From Euglena gracilis (taxonomy: Eukaryota; Euglenida; Euglenophyceae; Euglenales): DNA of 64,000 bases. The notes under the pieces are model-generated. The model was not told where the DNA came from and searched no databases. It saw nothing but the letters and a program-made list of their open reading frames with translations. This document shows, one piece after another, positions 41,139 through 48,639 of this stretch (positions are counted from its first letter, which is position 1; the number at the start of each line of letters is the position of its first letter). The stretch spans positions 38,286,654 through 38,350,653 of the forward strand of contig CP154957.1 of the NCBI GenBank assembly GCA_039621445.1, read 5' to 3'. The position numbers and the translations under genes were made by a program.

Positions 41139-42050
41139 ATGCGCAAACGATGTCCGCGCGTGCACCGGGCCGCCGTCACCCCAGAGGAGTGGACCCGCCA
41201 CCGCAAACTCCGCAAGAAGATCGCCAGCGCCCGGTGGTACGCCAAGCGCAAGCGCGCCGCGCTGGTCGAACAGGCCGAACACCGCCAGCGGCTCGAGGCG
41301 GAGCATCGGCACCGGCATCCCCGGCCATCGGGCGGGCGCCTGTGGACGGACGCGGAATTTTGGTACTGGAAAGGCGTCCTGGCCCGCGCTCGGCGGGGCT
41401 ACCCCGCCCGGCCCGCGGACGTCCCCGCCGAGCGGTGGTGCGGGTGGATCGACCGGGTGGAGGCGGCCATCGAACGGAGTCGGCCCGCGGCCGACGCCCT
41501 CTGGCGGCACATCCCCTGGGACGACCCCGCCTTTCCCAAGATCCTGCGGCAACTGGGGATGCGGGAGTGTCGTTCCGGTGGCCAATTCTTGGAAACCTGC
41601 TCCGTATCCGGAGTGGTGTTCGCCGGTTTGGCCCACCGCAGTCACGCGTTCGCCAAGGGCTGCTGGCCCACACTCCAACCCATCCTGGAGGCCGCGCTGC
41701 CCGCGTGCCACCACAGCAGCGCACACACCAGCGTCCACACCCCCCACCCCGCCGTGGGACACAGCCAGCCGCGGCAGCACCCGCCCACCCACATGCCCGT
41801 GCAGAACCCCATACCAAACGCGGTCCACAACAACTCCGACATGTCCGCGGGGGTGGTGGCGGAGTGCATCGTCGAATGGATCCAAGAACACGTATTCCGA
41901 CCACCGCCACCGCTGTTGGATCCTTCCGATGACCCACGTCACGTCCCCGGGATTCCTCTCCCAACTCATCCGCCGCAACAACGGCAGCGCACCGTCGGTG
42001 TTGGATCCTTCCCCGCCGTACCATGGTCCGACCCCGATCACACCCCATGA
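41139..42050 (+). CDS. Basic protein of 303 aa, function unknown
   Basis: The ATG follows the ATPase stop directly, so the two are probably co-transcribed. The N-terminus is highly basic (RKLRKKIASARWYAKRKRAA) and helical. The middle has many Trp residues (RLWTDAEFWYWKGVLARARR, ERWCGWIDRVEAAIERSRPA, ALWRHIPWDDPAFPKIL). The last about 100 residues are His/Pro-rich, overlap an antisense gene at 41642-41869 and include the promoter motifs of the next genes, so the functional end may be earlier. The right copy (55953-56864) is the same length and nearly identical. A DNA-binding or assembly role is a guess. Confidence 0.6.
   Translation: MRKRCPRVHRAAVTPEEWTRHRKLRKKIASARWYAKRKRAALVEQAEHRQRLEAEHRHRHPRPSGGRLWTDAEFWYWKGVLARARRGYPARPADVPAERWCGWIDRVEAAIERSRPAADALWRHIPWDDPAFPKILRQLGMRECRSGGQFLETCSVSGVVFAGLAHRSHAFAKGCWPTLQPILEAALPACHHSSAHTSVHTPHPAVGHSQPRQHPPTHMPVQNPIPNAVHNNSDMSAGVVAECIVEWIQEHVFRPPPPLLDPSDDPRHVPGIPLPTHPPQQRQRTVGVGSFPAVPWSDPDHTP
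41642..41869 (-). CDS. Small antisense membrane protein, 75 aa, left copy
   Basis: Starts MHSATTPADMSELLWTAFGM and has two hydrophobic stretches (GFCTGMWVGGCCRGWLC and WGVWTLVCALLWWHAGSA). It lies antisense to the 303-aa gene. It is supported by its own late motif (41874-41889) in the correct place and orientation, and by conservation of both ORF and motif in the right copy (56134-56361). Cys and Trp content fits a small membrane-bound virion protein. No family recognised. Confidence 0.55.
   Translation of the reverse strand: MHSATTPADMSELLWTAFGMGFCTGMWVGGCCRGWLCPTAGWGVWTLVCALLWWHAGSAASRMGWSVGQQPLANA
41874..41889 (-). promoter_or_regulatory. Late-type motif for the antisense 75-aa gene
   Basis: GTTCTTGGATCCATTC, 5-20 bases before the ATG at 41869. 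Divergent partner of 41914-41926. Confidence 0.65.
41914..41926 (+). promoter_or_regulatory. Late-type motif for the 460-aa gene, left copy
   Basis: CTGTTGGATCCTTCC, 3-15 bases before the ATG at 41929. Confidence 0.8.
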
Positions 42051-43311
42051 TGCACCCCCAACCCCCCACCACTCGCTGGCCCGTGCCCGCATCCCCAAAC
42101 CCTCTGAACTCTTCCCGACTACCATGGAGCTTTTCAAATCCCAGTCGCGGCGTCCGCTTGGACGCGCGGCGCATTCATTCCCGCCACCCGTCCCTGATGT
42201 TCCGCCGACCCCCCAACCAAACCACCCTCCGGCAGCCCCAACAGGACCACCTCCGCTTCAGCCGCCCGCCCCGCCCGCCCCCCGTCTGAGCCCCGCGGGG
42301 GTCACCGCCTGGCGGCTTCACCGCCGCCGGGCCAACGCCGGCACCCAACCCCCCACTCCCACCGGCAACTCCGCCTGGCGGGTCCTCCCCGGCCTGTTGA
42401 AGCGCAAGTTGCAGCAGATCACAACCACAGCGGCGGGCGGTGACGGTGGCGGTGGCGGACAGTGGGTCAGTGGCCGGGGTCTGTGCGTGCGGGAGTTCGG
42501 GGAGGACGTGTCCGCGGTGGTGCTGCACCTGGCCGGCCGGTTGGCCGGCCTGGCATCCGAGGACGTCGTCCGCAGCCCCGCGCTGCAGCATCTGGTGGCG
42601 CAGTCCACCCGGTGGATCGGGACCACCCCTCCCTGGATGCAGCTGGTGGGCGTGCTGGCCGCCAAGCGACTGCACCGCGCCGTGGTGGGGGAGCGACCCC
42701 CCTCCAGCACCGTCCCGAACCTCTTCGCCTTCTCCGATCCCTCTCCGCAGCCGATTCCCAACCCGTTCATGAATTCCCCCGCCCGCATCCCCGCGGAAGA
42801 AATTCCCCGCAACGCGACACCTACACCACCGGAGGGGGTGGACCACGCTTGGACAACGGTGGAGGAGGCGAGCCCGGTGGACGGAGACGCGGACGTCGGG
42901 GGGGTCACGGCGTCAGGCGTTGCCGGTCCGGCGGAAGAACCGGAGGAGTCGGCCCGCCCGCAGCGCCAGCGCCGCCGGCGGCGGGTGTTCACCCACAATG
43001 CGGATGACGACGATGCAGCGGCGATCAGGACGGAGGAGACGGACGGGACGGTGGCGCCCCACACCGCCCCGGTGGTGGTGGTGTCCTCCTCCGAGGAGGA
43101 CAACGCGCCGCCGCCCGCAGCGGAGGACCCAGCCGACACGGCCGCACCCCCACCGAAGAAGGCCCGACGGAGCACCGGACGTCCCCGACGCAGCGCTGCT
43201 TCAGATCCTAACCATTCCCCACCCGCCGCGCCGTCCGCCCCCCCACCCTCCGCCGACTCCGCTGTCCCGCCGTCCCCGCCCGCCGCCCCCGCATCCCCCG
43301 CGGAGGACTGA
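41929..43311 (+). CDS. Pro-rich, disordered protein of 460 aa, left copy
   Basis: Starts MTHVTSPGFLSQLIRRNNGS. Residues about 30-130 are Pro-rich. A folded-looking segment of about 100 residues follows (GRGLCVREFGEDVSAVVLHL, LQHLVAQSTRWIGTTPPWMQ, LVGVLAAKRLHRAVVGERPP). The C-terminal half is acidic with basic patches (RPQRQRRRRRVFTHNADDDD, PPPKKARRSTGRPRRSAASD), the latter resembling nuclear-localisation or DNA-binding tails. The frame is open throughout. It carries a second promoter and an overlapping 88-aa ORF near its start. Inferred role: core or packaging protein. Confidence 0.65.
   Translation: MTHVTSPGFLSQLIRRNNGSAPSVLDPSPPYHGPTPITPHDAPPTPHHSLARARIPKPSELFPTTMELFKSQSRRPLGRAAHSFPPPVPDVPPTPQPNHPPAAPTGPPPLQPPAPPAPRLSPAGVTAWRLHRRRANAGTQPPTPTGNSAWRVLPGLLKRKLQQITTTAAGGDGGGGGQWVSGRGLCVREFGEDVSAVVLHLAGRLAGLASEDVVRSPALQHLVAQSTRWIGTTPPWMQLVGVLAAKRLHRAVVGERPPSSTVPNLFAFSDPSPQPIPNPFMNSPARIPAEEIPRNATPTPPEGVDHAWTTVEEASPVDGDADVGGVTASGVAGPAEEPEESARPQRQRRRRRVFTHNADDDDAAAIRTEETDGTVAPHTAPVVVVSSSEEDNAPPPAAEDPADTAAPPPKKARRSTGRPRRSAASDPNHSPPAAPSAPPPSADSAVPPSPPAAPASPAED
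41999..42011 (+). promoter_or_regulatory. Late-type motif for the 88-aa ORF, left copy
   Basis: GTGTTGGATCCTTCC, 11-24 bases before the ATG at 42023, inside the 460-aa coding region. Confidence 0.7.
42023..42289 (+). CDS. Overlapping Arg/Pro-rich ORF, 88 aa
   Basis: Starts MVRPRSHPMMHPQPPTTRWP and ends LRFSRPPRPPPV, lying wholly inside the 460-aa gene in another frame. It is basic, rich in Arg, Pro and His, and has its own late motif. In the right copy the start (55980) and motif are kept but the frame is split by the hAT insertion. It could be a small core protein like the basic peptides of adeno-like viruses, or an accidental frame. Confidence 0.45.
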   Translation: MVRPRSHPMMHPQPPTTRWPVPASPNPLNSSRLPWSFSNPSRGVRLDARRIHSRHPSLMFRRPPNQTTLRQPQQDHLRFSRPPRPPPV

Positions 43312-43446
43312 CCCAACCGACTGACTCTGTGCATACGAACTGACTGCCGCACCCTCGCCGGGGAAGAGCCGTCGGCCACCCCGGCCCGTCACCGAACCCG
43401 TTCCGATGAATGACTTCGCTCTGTGTTGCGTGCCCCGCTGTGCGCC

Positions 43447-45435
43447 TCACCGGCGCCCGTAGGCCGACCGCCGGGTCAGGAAGTTCAGGTAGCGGCGGTA
43501 GCGGTGGTTGTTCGCGATGCACACCCGGGGGGGCTGGGTCGCGGGGACGGTCGCCAGGTTCTCGTCCAAGTGTCCCACCGCAGAGGGGCGCCAGGTCGTC
43601 GTCCGCCGCAGGCTGGGCGTGGCGATCCGCATGGAGGTGCCCCAGCCGAGGAAGAGCGACAGGCTGCGGTGCCACCGCGCGGACGTCTCCGCGTCCGCCA
43701 GGGGGCCGAAGGCCTCCGCGAAGCGCACCACATACTCCACCGCGCGCAGTGCGTGGGCCACCTCCTCCAGCAGCGCCGTCTCGTCGCGGCGGGGCGCGAA
43801 CGGGCGGTGCAGCAACCCCGCCGTGTCCGGCAGCAGCGGCGTCAGGTACTGCTCGGTCGGCACCGTGGCCACCGACCGGTTCGCCATCCAGCGGTTCTCG
43901 GCAACGAAGTCTGGGTCGGCCAGCAGCCGCATCGCCAGGCGCACCTGCTGCGCGGCGCGGTCGCGCTGTCCCGGTCCACCGGTGGCGGCGTCACCGCCCG
44001 TCGCCGCGGACATCTGCCCGTCGGGTCCCAGGCCGCTGTACGGGTGCACCGCCTCCCCGAGGAACAGCACCCGCTGGAGGTACGCCCACCGCTGGGCCAT
44101 CCGCGGCCCGGGCAGCGCCGTCTCGGTCTCCCGGGCCACGTGCTGACCGAAGGCGATCACCGCCTCCATCAGGTAGTGCACCCCGTCGAACCACGCGTGC
44201 ACGTAGAGGCCGTGCAGCACCGCCAGCGTCGACAGGGCCCAGGGGACGAAGTCCCCGGCCTCGTTGTCGTACCGCGCGGGGTGGAAGTACACCTCGCCGG
44301 TGAAATCCATCAGGGCACACTCCGACAGACCGGGCAGCGTAGCGAGGCGCGGCACCGGCAGGTACTGCCGCTCGATGTAGTCGGCGCCCCGGCGGTGCGG
44401 CACGTCGCCCGGCAGCTCGCTCCGCCGGAGGCAGCCGTAGTGCGGGTAGGTCTGCACCCCCACCGCCGTCTCCAACAGGCGCCGCCGCGCCCAGCGCGCC
44501 GCGTGGAAGCCACGCAGGTCGTCCGCGTCCTCGCCGGGGTTGTGCGGGTCGCGGTCGTGCCGGGCGCAGTCCAGCAGGTACGCCGCGTGCAGGTCAGTGG
44601 TGGGGCCGACGAACAGCGCCGAGGGCGGGGGTTCGCGGCGCCAGCGCCGCTGCTGCGCCGCGTTCCAGCGCTCCCGCCGGTCCCCCTCCGCCTCGTCGGC
44701 GGGGTCCTCCACCCAGATGTCGTCGTCCCCGTCGTCGTCCCCGCCATCATCCTCCGGGACCGCGTGGTAGTAGCTCCAGAACGGGTCCGGGTCGGCCCGC
44801 AGGCGGTCCACCACCGCGTCCTCCACGGGCAGGCCCAGCCTGCGCGGCGCGGGGACCACCCAGTTCTCCGCGTAGGCGTCCAGGACGCCGGGTGCGAAGC
44901 ATCCGGGGCGGTTGTGCACAAGCGTGTGGAAGCCCATCCCCGCCGCATCCCGCCGGGCGCGGCGCACGCACCGCAGGGCGTCCTCCGCCTGCCGGTGGTC
45001 CCTCAGCCCCACGCAGTCGTTCGTGAACTCCAGGTATTCGCAGGCGTCCACGAAGAACAGGTTGCGCTCGCAGCCGCAGGCGTGGGGCTTGAGGAACCAG
45101 GCGGTGGACTGCCACTGCACCACCGTCCGCGGGTCGTTCAGCGCCCGCCGGAGCGGTCCGGACGTCCGGTTCAGGACGAGGAGGGTGGTCAGGTCGCAGA
45201 ACGCCACCACCCGGTGTACCCACACCTCCGTGGGGATGCGCGCCGGCGGCCCGCATCGCTGCCGCTTCACCCCGCGCAGCACCACCCGGCAGGTCGCGGG
45301 GCTCCGCGGCGCCGGGGTCCCCGGGGCGGGTCGCGGCGGCTGCAGGGTCGGCGGCTGGGTGTCGTCCGCGGTCCAAAACCAGTCGTCCCCCGCCGGCTGC
45401 GCCGCGGGGATCTCAAGGCCGTGGAAATTGAGCAT
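43447..45435 (-). CDS. F-box-like protein, 662 aa, left copy
   Basis: Starts MLNFHGLEIPAAQPAGDDWF. Residues about 66-101 (RIPTEVWVHRVVAFCDLTTL then LVLNRTSGPLRRALND) match the F-box pattern: Pro-x-Glu-(V/I)-W, hydrophobic helix, Asp-Leu-x-x-Leu, L-R-x-x-L. F-box proteins recruit substrates to SCF ubiquitin ligases; large viruses use them to redirect host protein turnover. The remaining about 560 residues are unrecognised, with an acidic loop (EDDGGDDDGDDDIWVEDPAD). The frame is open. It has no GTTGGATC motif, so it is probably in a different expression class from the virion genes. It converges with the 460-aa gene. Confidence 0.6.
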   Translation of the reverse strand: MLNFHGLEIPAAQPAGDDWFWTADDTQPPTLQPPRPAPGTPAPRSPATCRVVLRGVKRQRCGPPARIPTEVWVHRVVAFCDLTTLLVLNRTSGPLRRALNDPRTVVQWQSTAWFLKPHACGCERNLFFVDACEYLEFTNDCVGLRDHRQAEDALRCVRRARRDAAGMGFHTLVHNRPGCFAPGVLDAYAENWVVPAPRRLGLPVEDAVVDRLRADPDPFWSYYHAVPEDDGGDDDGDDDIWVEDPADEAEGDRRERWNAAQQRRWRREPPPSALFVGPTTDLHAAYLLDCARHDRDPHNPGEDADDLRGFHAARWARRRLLETAVGVQTYPHYGCLRRSELPGDVPHRRGADYIERQYLPVPRLATLPGLSECALMDFTGEVYFHPARYDNEAGDFVPWALSTLAVLHGLYVHAWFDGVHYLMEAVIAFGQHVARETETALPGPRMAQRWAYLQRVLFLGEAVHPYSGLGPDGQMSAATGGDAATGGPGQRDRAAQQVRLAMRLLADPDFVAENRWMANRSVATVPTEQYLTPLLPDTAGLLHRPFAPRRDETALLEEVAHALRAVEYVVRFAEAFGPLADAETSARWHRSLSLFLGWGTSMRIATPSLRRTTTWRPSAVGHLDENLATVPATQPPRVCIANNHRYRRYLNFLTRRSAYGRR

Positions 45436-46000
45436 CGCGGGAGGAAAACGGGAACGAAAAGCTTGCGGGCAAAAAAAAATTAAAAAAAAAACCCCAGACC
45501 GTTCCACGATAGGCTGCCCCCTGTGCGGGGCGGACGGCTGATGATCCTTTGGGGAACACACACCCATTCTCCCGCATTCGTTCGTTGCGGTGTGCGGGCG
45601 GCGCGCGGGGTGGGGCGCGTACGGCGGCGTCGGGGTCCTCGTCGTCGTCGAACTCGGCGTCCAGCTGCAGGGGGCGCGCGGCGCACGTTACACACCGTGT
45701 GTGGGGGAGCGGTGGTGCTATCATTCGTGGACCATCCGTCCAAGAGACGGGGCTGTCACGAGCCCCTCACGGTGGATCCAGAGCGCAGCCTATGTTTATT
45801 TTTTCGACCCTGAATGGGACGGTCTGGGAGTACCCCCGTCCCCGACCGGGGTTCGAACCCGGGTCGCTCGCATGGACAGCGCCACGGGAGACCACTCGGC
45901 CGGGGGGCGGGGGCAATGGTGTGCGTGCCGTTCGCGCCCCGTTCCGCCCCGGGCGGCAGCGATGGCGTGCGTGTCACGTCAGAAGGTCAGGAAACAAAGG
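45436..46000. other. Leader of the F-box gene and tRNA-like region
   Basis: Upstream of the F-box ATG is an A/T-run stretch (45471-45495), then GC-rich sequence containing the tRNA-like feature at 45834-45912. The whole region is conserved in the inverted copy (49866-50461), including short ORFs that I consider incidental. Confidence 0.45.
45834..45912 (-). tRNA. tRNA-like / Pol III-type sequence, left copy
   Basis: On the minus strand GGCCGAGTGGTC resembles a Pol III A box and D arm, CGCTGTCCATGCGAGCG an anticodon stem-loop with CAT in the loop, and CCGGGTTCGAACCCCGG a perfect T arm and B box (GGTTCGAACCC). The acceptor stem cannot be paired cleanly right after the T arm: GCCCCCG / CGGGGGT pair, but only with extra bases. 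It may be a degenerate tRNA, a tRNA-derived element or a tRNA-like viral RNA. Both arms of the inverted repeat keep it. Confidence 0.45.
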
Positions 46001-46322
46001 TCAATTGTAATCCGGGTCCCAGCCGTTGCGGCAGGCCCAGGCGACGTAGGCCCGGAGGCCCGTCCGGCCCCCCCGGACGACCACGTCGTGGTCCCGGCAG
46101 GTCAGGGGCTGGGAGAGGCAGAAGAAGCACCACTCCTCGGCGTCGGCCATGCCCCGCCGCACGAAGGTGCGGGAGGCCACCACCCGCTCCCCAGCCTCGT
46201 TCCGGGCGTAGGAGTTTTTGCGGGGGCGGTGGCGCTCCCATAGGTCGGCGTAGACCTCCTCCCTCCCGAGCAGGAGGAAGGGGGCCGACGTCTCCGTGGC
46301 CTGAGCGAGCCGTAAAGCGCAA
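46001..46322 (-). CDS. Cys-containing exon-like ORF, left copy
   Basis: An open frame reads SAPFLLLGREEVYADLWERH, ERVVASRTFVRRGMADAEEW, CFFCLSQPLTCRDHDVVV and ends WACRNGWDPDYN. It has no ATG at its start, but a good splice acceptor (GCTCGCTCAG) precedes GCC-ACG-GAG. So it is probably a terminal exon, or starts at the internal ATG 46151. The CFFC...C...H pattern could bind zinc. The 3' end crosses the 46032/46033 boundary at which the right copy is rearranged. Upstream exon not identified. Confidence 0.4.
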
Positions 46323-46479
46323 AGGGGTCAGGGCGCCAAAAAAGGGAAGGCAGAGAGCGAGGGAGCACCGAGGGTCAGAAGTGGCGTGGTGTGGTGGCGG
46401 TGAGCGAGGTGAGGGGGGAGCACGCTTTGGCTGCTCCCCACGAGTGAGTGTTTTTCAAAAAATAATTTCCCTCCCGTCC

Positions 46480-46975
46480 TCGGTAGTAACGACTTTTTTT
46501 GAAAAAAAAATTTATTTGGCTCCTGACACCCAGGTACTTTGTTAAAAAAAATTTTCGGGGGGGGGCAAAAATTTTTTTTCGAGAAAATGTCCCGTTTTGT
46601 TATAAAAAGCACTTTTGGTCAAAATTTTTTTTTTCAAAAAAATTTCGACTTGTATTGTTTTCGGGGGGGGCAAAAAATTTTTTTCCGAGAAAATGTCCCG
46701 CTTTGTTATAAAAAACACTTCTGGTCAAAAACATTTTTTTCAAAAAAATTTCGACTTGTATTGTTTTCGGGGGGGGGGGCAAAAAAATTTTTTTTCGAGA
46801 AAATCTCCCGCTTTGTTATAAAAAACACTTTTGGTCAAAAATTTTTTTTCAAAAAAATTTCGACTTGTGTTTTTTTCGGGGGGGGCAAAATTTTTTTTTC
46901 GAGAAAATCTCCCGTTTTGCCGTAAAATTTTTTTCAAAAAAATTTTCAACTTATTTTTTTTTTTGGTCTTGATCT
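46480..46975. repeat. About 108-bp tandem repeat, 3-4 units
   Basis: Units start CGGGGGGGGGCAAAAA and contain CGAGAAAATGTCCCG, TTTGTTATAAAAAACACTT and TTTCGACTTGTATTG. Unit starts lie near 46,556, 46,662, 46,768 and 46,878. The other copy (49,190-49,370) has one unit only, so the array expanded or contracted after duplication. Confidence 0.75.
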
Positions 46976-47051
46976 TGCAAACAAACAAAAAAAAGGGATG
47001 ATTGAGAAAGATAGATAATGTCATCTGGGATAGATAGTGTCATCTGGATGA

Positions 47052-47400
47052 TCAATTGTCAATTGTCAATTGTCGTTGTCGCTTGGCGGTAGCAGCCAAC
47101 AATCTGGGGCTGCGACGGGGCTGGCGGCATACCCGTGTGCCATCAGAACTTCCTGTAGGAAAAAATATATATGTGCAACGTGTTACAAAAAAATACACAC
47201 CAGAAGGAATTTGTTGATGGATGGAGTTGTTGTTATTGGATGGAGGAACTTGTTGAGCTTGAGGAACGGGGGCAAACTGACAAACTAAAGGGAAAATAAA
47301 ATAGTACATGTCTGTAGATTAAAAAAAGAAACAGACCTTCGGATAACATCCACACAGTGGTGGCGATCCACCCGGCCAGGTGATCGGGAGTCTGCGACAT
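47052..47400 (-). CDS. Small spliced gene (three exons), 82 aa, left copy
   Basis: Exons on the minus strand: 47400-47337, 47284-47201, 47152-47052. Introns of 52 and 48 nt have GT...AG ends (GTCTGTTT...CCCTTTAG and GTGTGTAT...TCCTACAG). Joining them keeps one frame from MSQTPDHLAGWIATTVWMLS to a stop after RQRQLTIDN. The product has a Gln/Asn-rich middle and a basic C-terminus (SPRLLAATAKRQRQ). Exon structure and splice sites are identical in the second copy (49460-49808). Splicing implies nuclear transcription by the host machinery. No family recognised. Confidence 0.6.
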
Positions 47401-47438
47401 CTCGGTATTGTATTCTTTTTTAGACATCACACTCAGCA

Positions 47439-47773
47439 GTAATGCATCATGCATTACAATCCCGGTAATGCATCATGCATTACAATCCCGGTAATGCATC
47501 ATGCATTACAATCCCGTAATGCATCATGCATTACAATCCCGGTAATGCATCATGCATTACAATCCCGGTAATGCGTCATGCATTACAATCCCGGTAATGC
47601 ATCATGCATTACAATCCCGGAAATGCATCCTGCATTACAATCCCGGTAATGCATCATGCATTACAATCCCGTAATGCATCATGCATTACAATCCCGGTAA
47701 TGCATCATGCATTACAATCCCGGTAATGCATCATGCATTACAATCCCGTAATGCATCATGCATTACAATCCCG
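47439..47773. repeat. Array of 13 palindromic 25-26 bp repeats
   Basis: The unit GTAATGCATCATGCATTAC is a 19-bp palindrome around one central base, followed by AATCCCG. Thirteen head-to-tail units, two of them with substitutions (GCGTCATGC, GAAATGCATCCTGC). Single units mark both ends of the rearranged segment at 48733-48751 and 49847-49865. Candidate replication origin, recombination site or protein-binding array. The spacers are not unique, so this is not a CRISPR. Confidence 0.9.
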
Positions 47774-48421
47774 ATGACAGCACACCCAAGAAAAAGATAA
47801 ACAAAAAAAACGATATGTTTGGCAGGGGGGGGGTGGCTGTGGCTGCTGGCGGTTGCTGTAGGGGCTGGGCCTGGGTCTTGGGCTGCGGCAGGGGCTGGGC
47901 CTGGGGCTTGGGCTGTGGCAGGGGCTGGGCCTGGGGCTTGGGCTGTGGCAGGGGCTGGGCCTGGGGCTTGGGCTGTGGCAGGGGCTCGGCCTGGGGCTTG
48001 GGCCATGGCAGGGGCTGGGCCTGGGGCTTGGGCTGTGGCAGGGGCTTGGGCTGTGGCAGGGGCTTGGGCTTGGGCTTGGACTTGGGTGGGGTCGGTGGCG
48101 TCCACAACACCGGCCGCCTCCACGCCGCGGGCCCCTTTGGCGTTGGCTTCGGCTTTGGAGGGGGTTGCGGAGCTCCCTCGAGGGGCTCTGGCTTCACTCC
48201 ACAGGGCTGTGGCTTCGGTTCACGCTCCACATGGCGAACCTCTCCGCAGGGGGGCTGTGGCTTCGGTTCAACGAGGCGTTCATCCAACTCAAGCCCAGGC
48301 ACCTGGGGCAAACAGGGGAAAAAAACATACTACAAAAAAACGTAATATATACAATATCATCACCAATCCACTTATACTCATCCTCAACTTTGATTGAAAT
48401 TGAAGAGGACGAAGCAGCCAT
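47763..48421 (-). CDS. Spliced Pro/Lys/Gln-repeat protein with hydrophobic tail, 202 aa
   Basis: Exon 1 48421-48353 (MAASSSSISIKVEDEYKWIG...), intron 48352-48303 (GTATATAT...GCCCCAG, 50 nt), exon 2 48302-47763. The join keeps frame into VPGLELDERLVEPKPQPPCG. A central repeat of about 10 residues (PKPQAQPLPQ) is present about nine times. The C-terminus is hydrophobic (NISFFLFIFFLGVLSSGL), like a tail anchor, and runs into the palindromic array, which overlaps the stop. The repeat is DNA-level tandem, so its length is likely variable. Likely a membrane-anchored, extended protein; no family recognised. Confidence 0.5.
47840..48085. repeat. GC-rich minisatellite, unit 30 bp
   Basis: GGGGCTGGGCCTGGGGCTTG plus GGCTGTGGCA, about seven units, coding for the Pro-rich repeat on the minus strand. 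Confidence 0.85.
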
Positions 48422-48639
48422 TATATTATACTGAAAGAAAAGTATAGTACATTGCCACGTGGTATGTACGTCGCGCTGGGCTGTTTTGCTGATTCCTACT
48501 GTCATTTCCGACGATGCGCACCACAGAAACCACAATACCAGCATTTCGCAGTGATAGATCCGTACTCAGCTGACAATTCCGAACCGATACATATGTAATT
48601 CTACTGGTTTTCGAATTGTACCACCAGACGTCTCCTTTT

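Noticed and set aside
39766-43311. A single 1,181-aa ORF joining the ATPase and the 460-aa protein
   Set aside because: The join arises from the 11-nt loss near 41,105 in the left copy; the right copy has a proper stop after the ATPase, and a promoter motif precedes the 460-aa start.
43423-45483. 686-aa plus-strand frame opposite the F-box gene
   Set aside because: Antisense shadow with Arg/His/Val/Pro-biased composition; the minus frame carries the F-box. The right-arm mirror frame (50466-52448) is rejected for the same reason.
45834-45912. A standard functional tRNA-Met (CAT)
   Set aside because: The loop lacks U33 in the expected place and the acceptor stem does not pair without extra bases; reported only as tRNA-like.
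46001-46322. BIR (inhibitor-of-apoptosis) domain in the Cys-containing ORF
   Set aside because: The WCFFC segment looks similar, but the conserved spacing to the following His and Cys of a BIR is not present.
47439-47773. Possible CRISPR array
   Set aside because: The units are head-to-tail repeats with no unique spacers, only a constant 6-7 base linker, and the setting is eukaryotic/viral.
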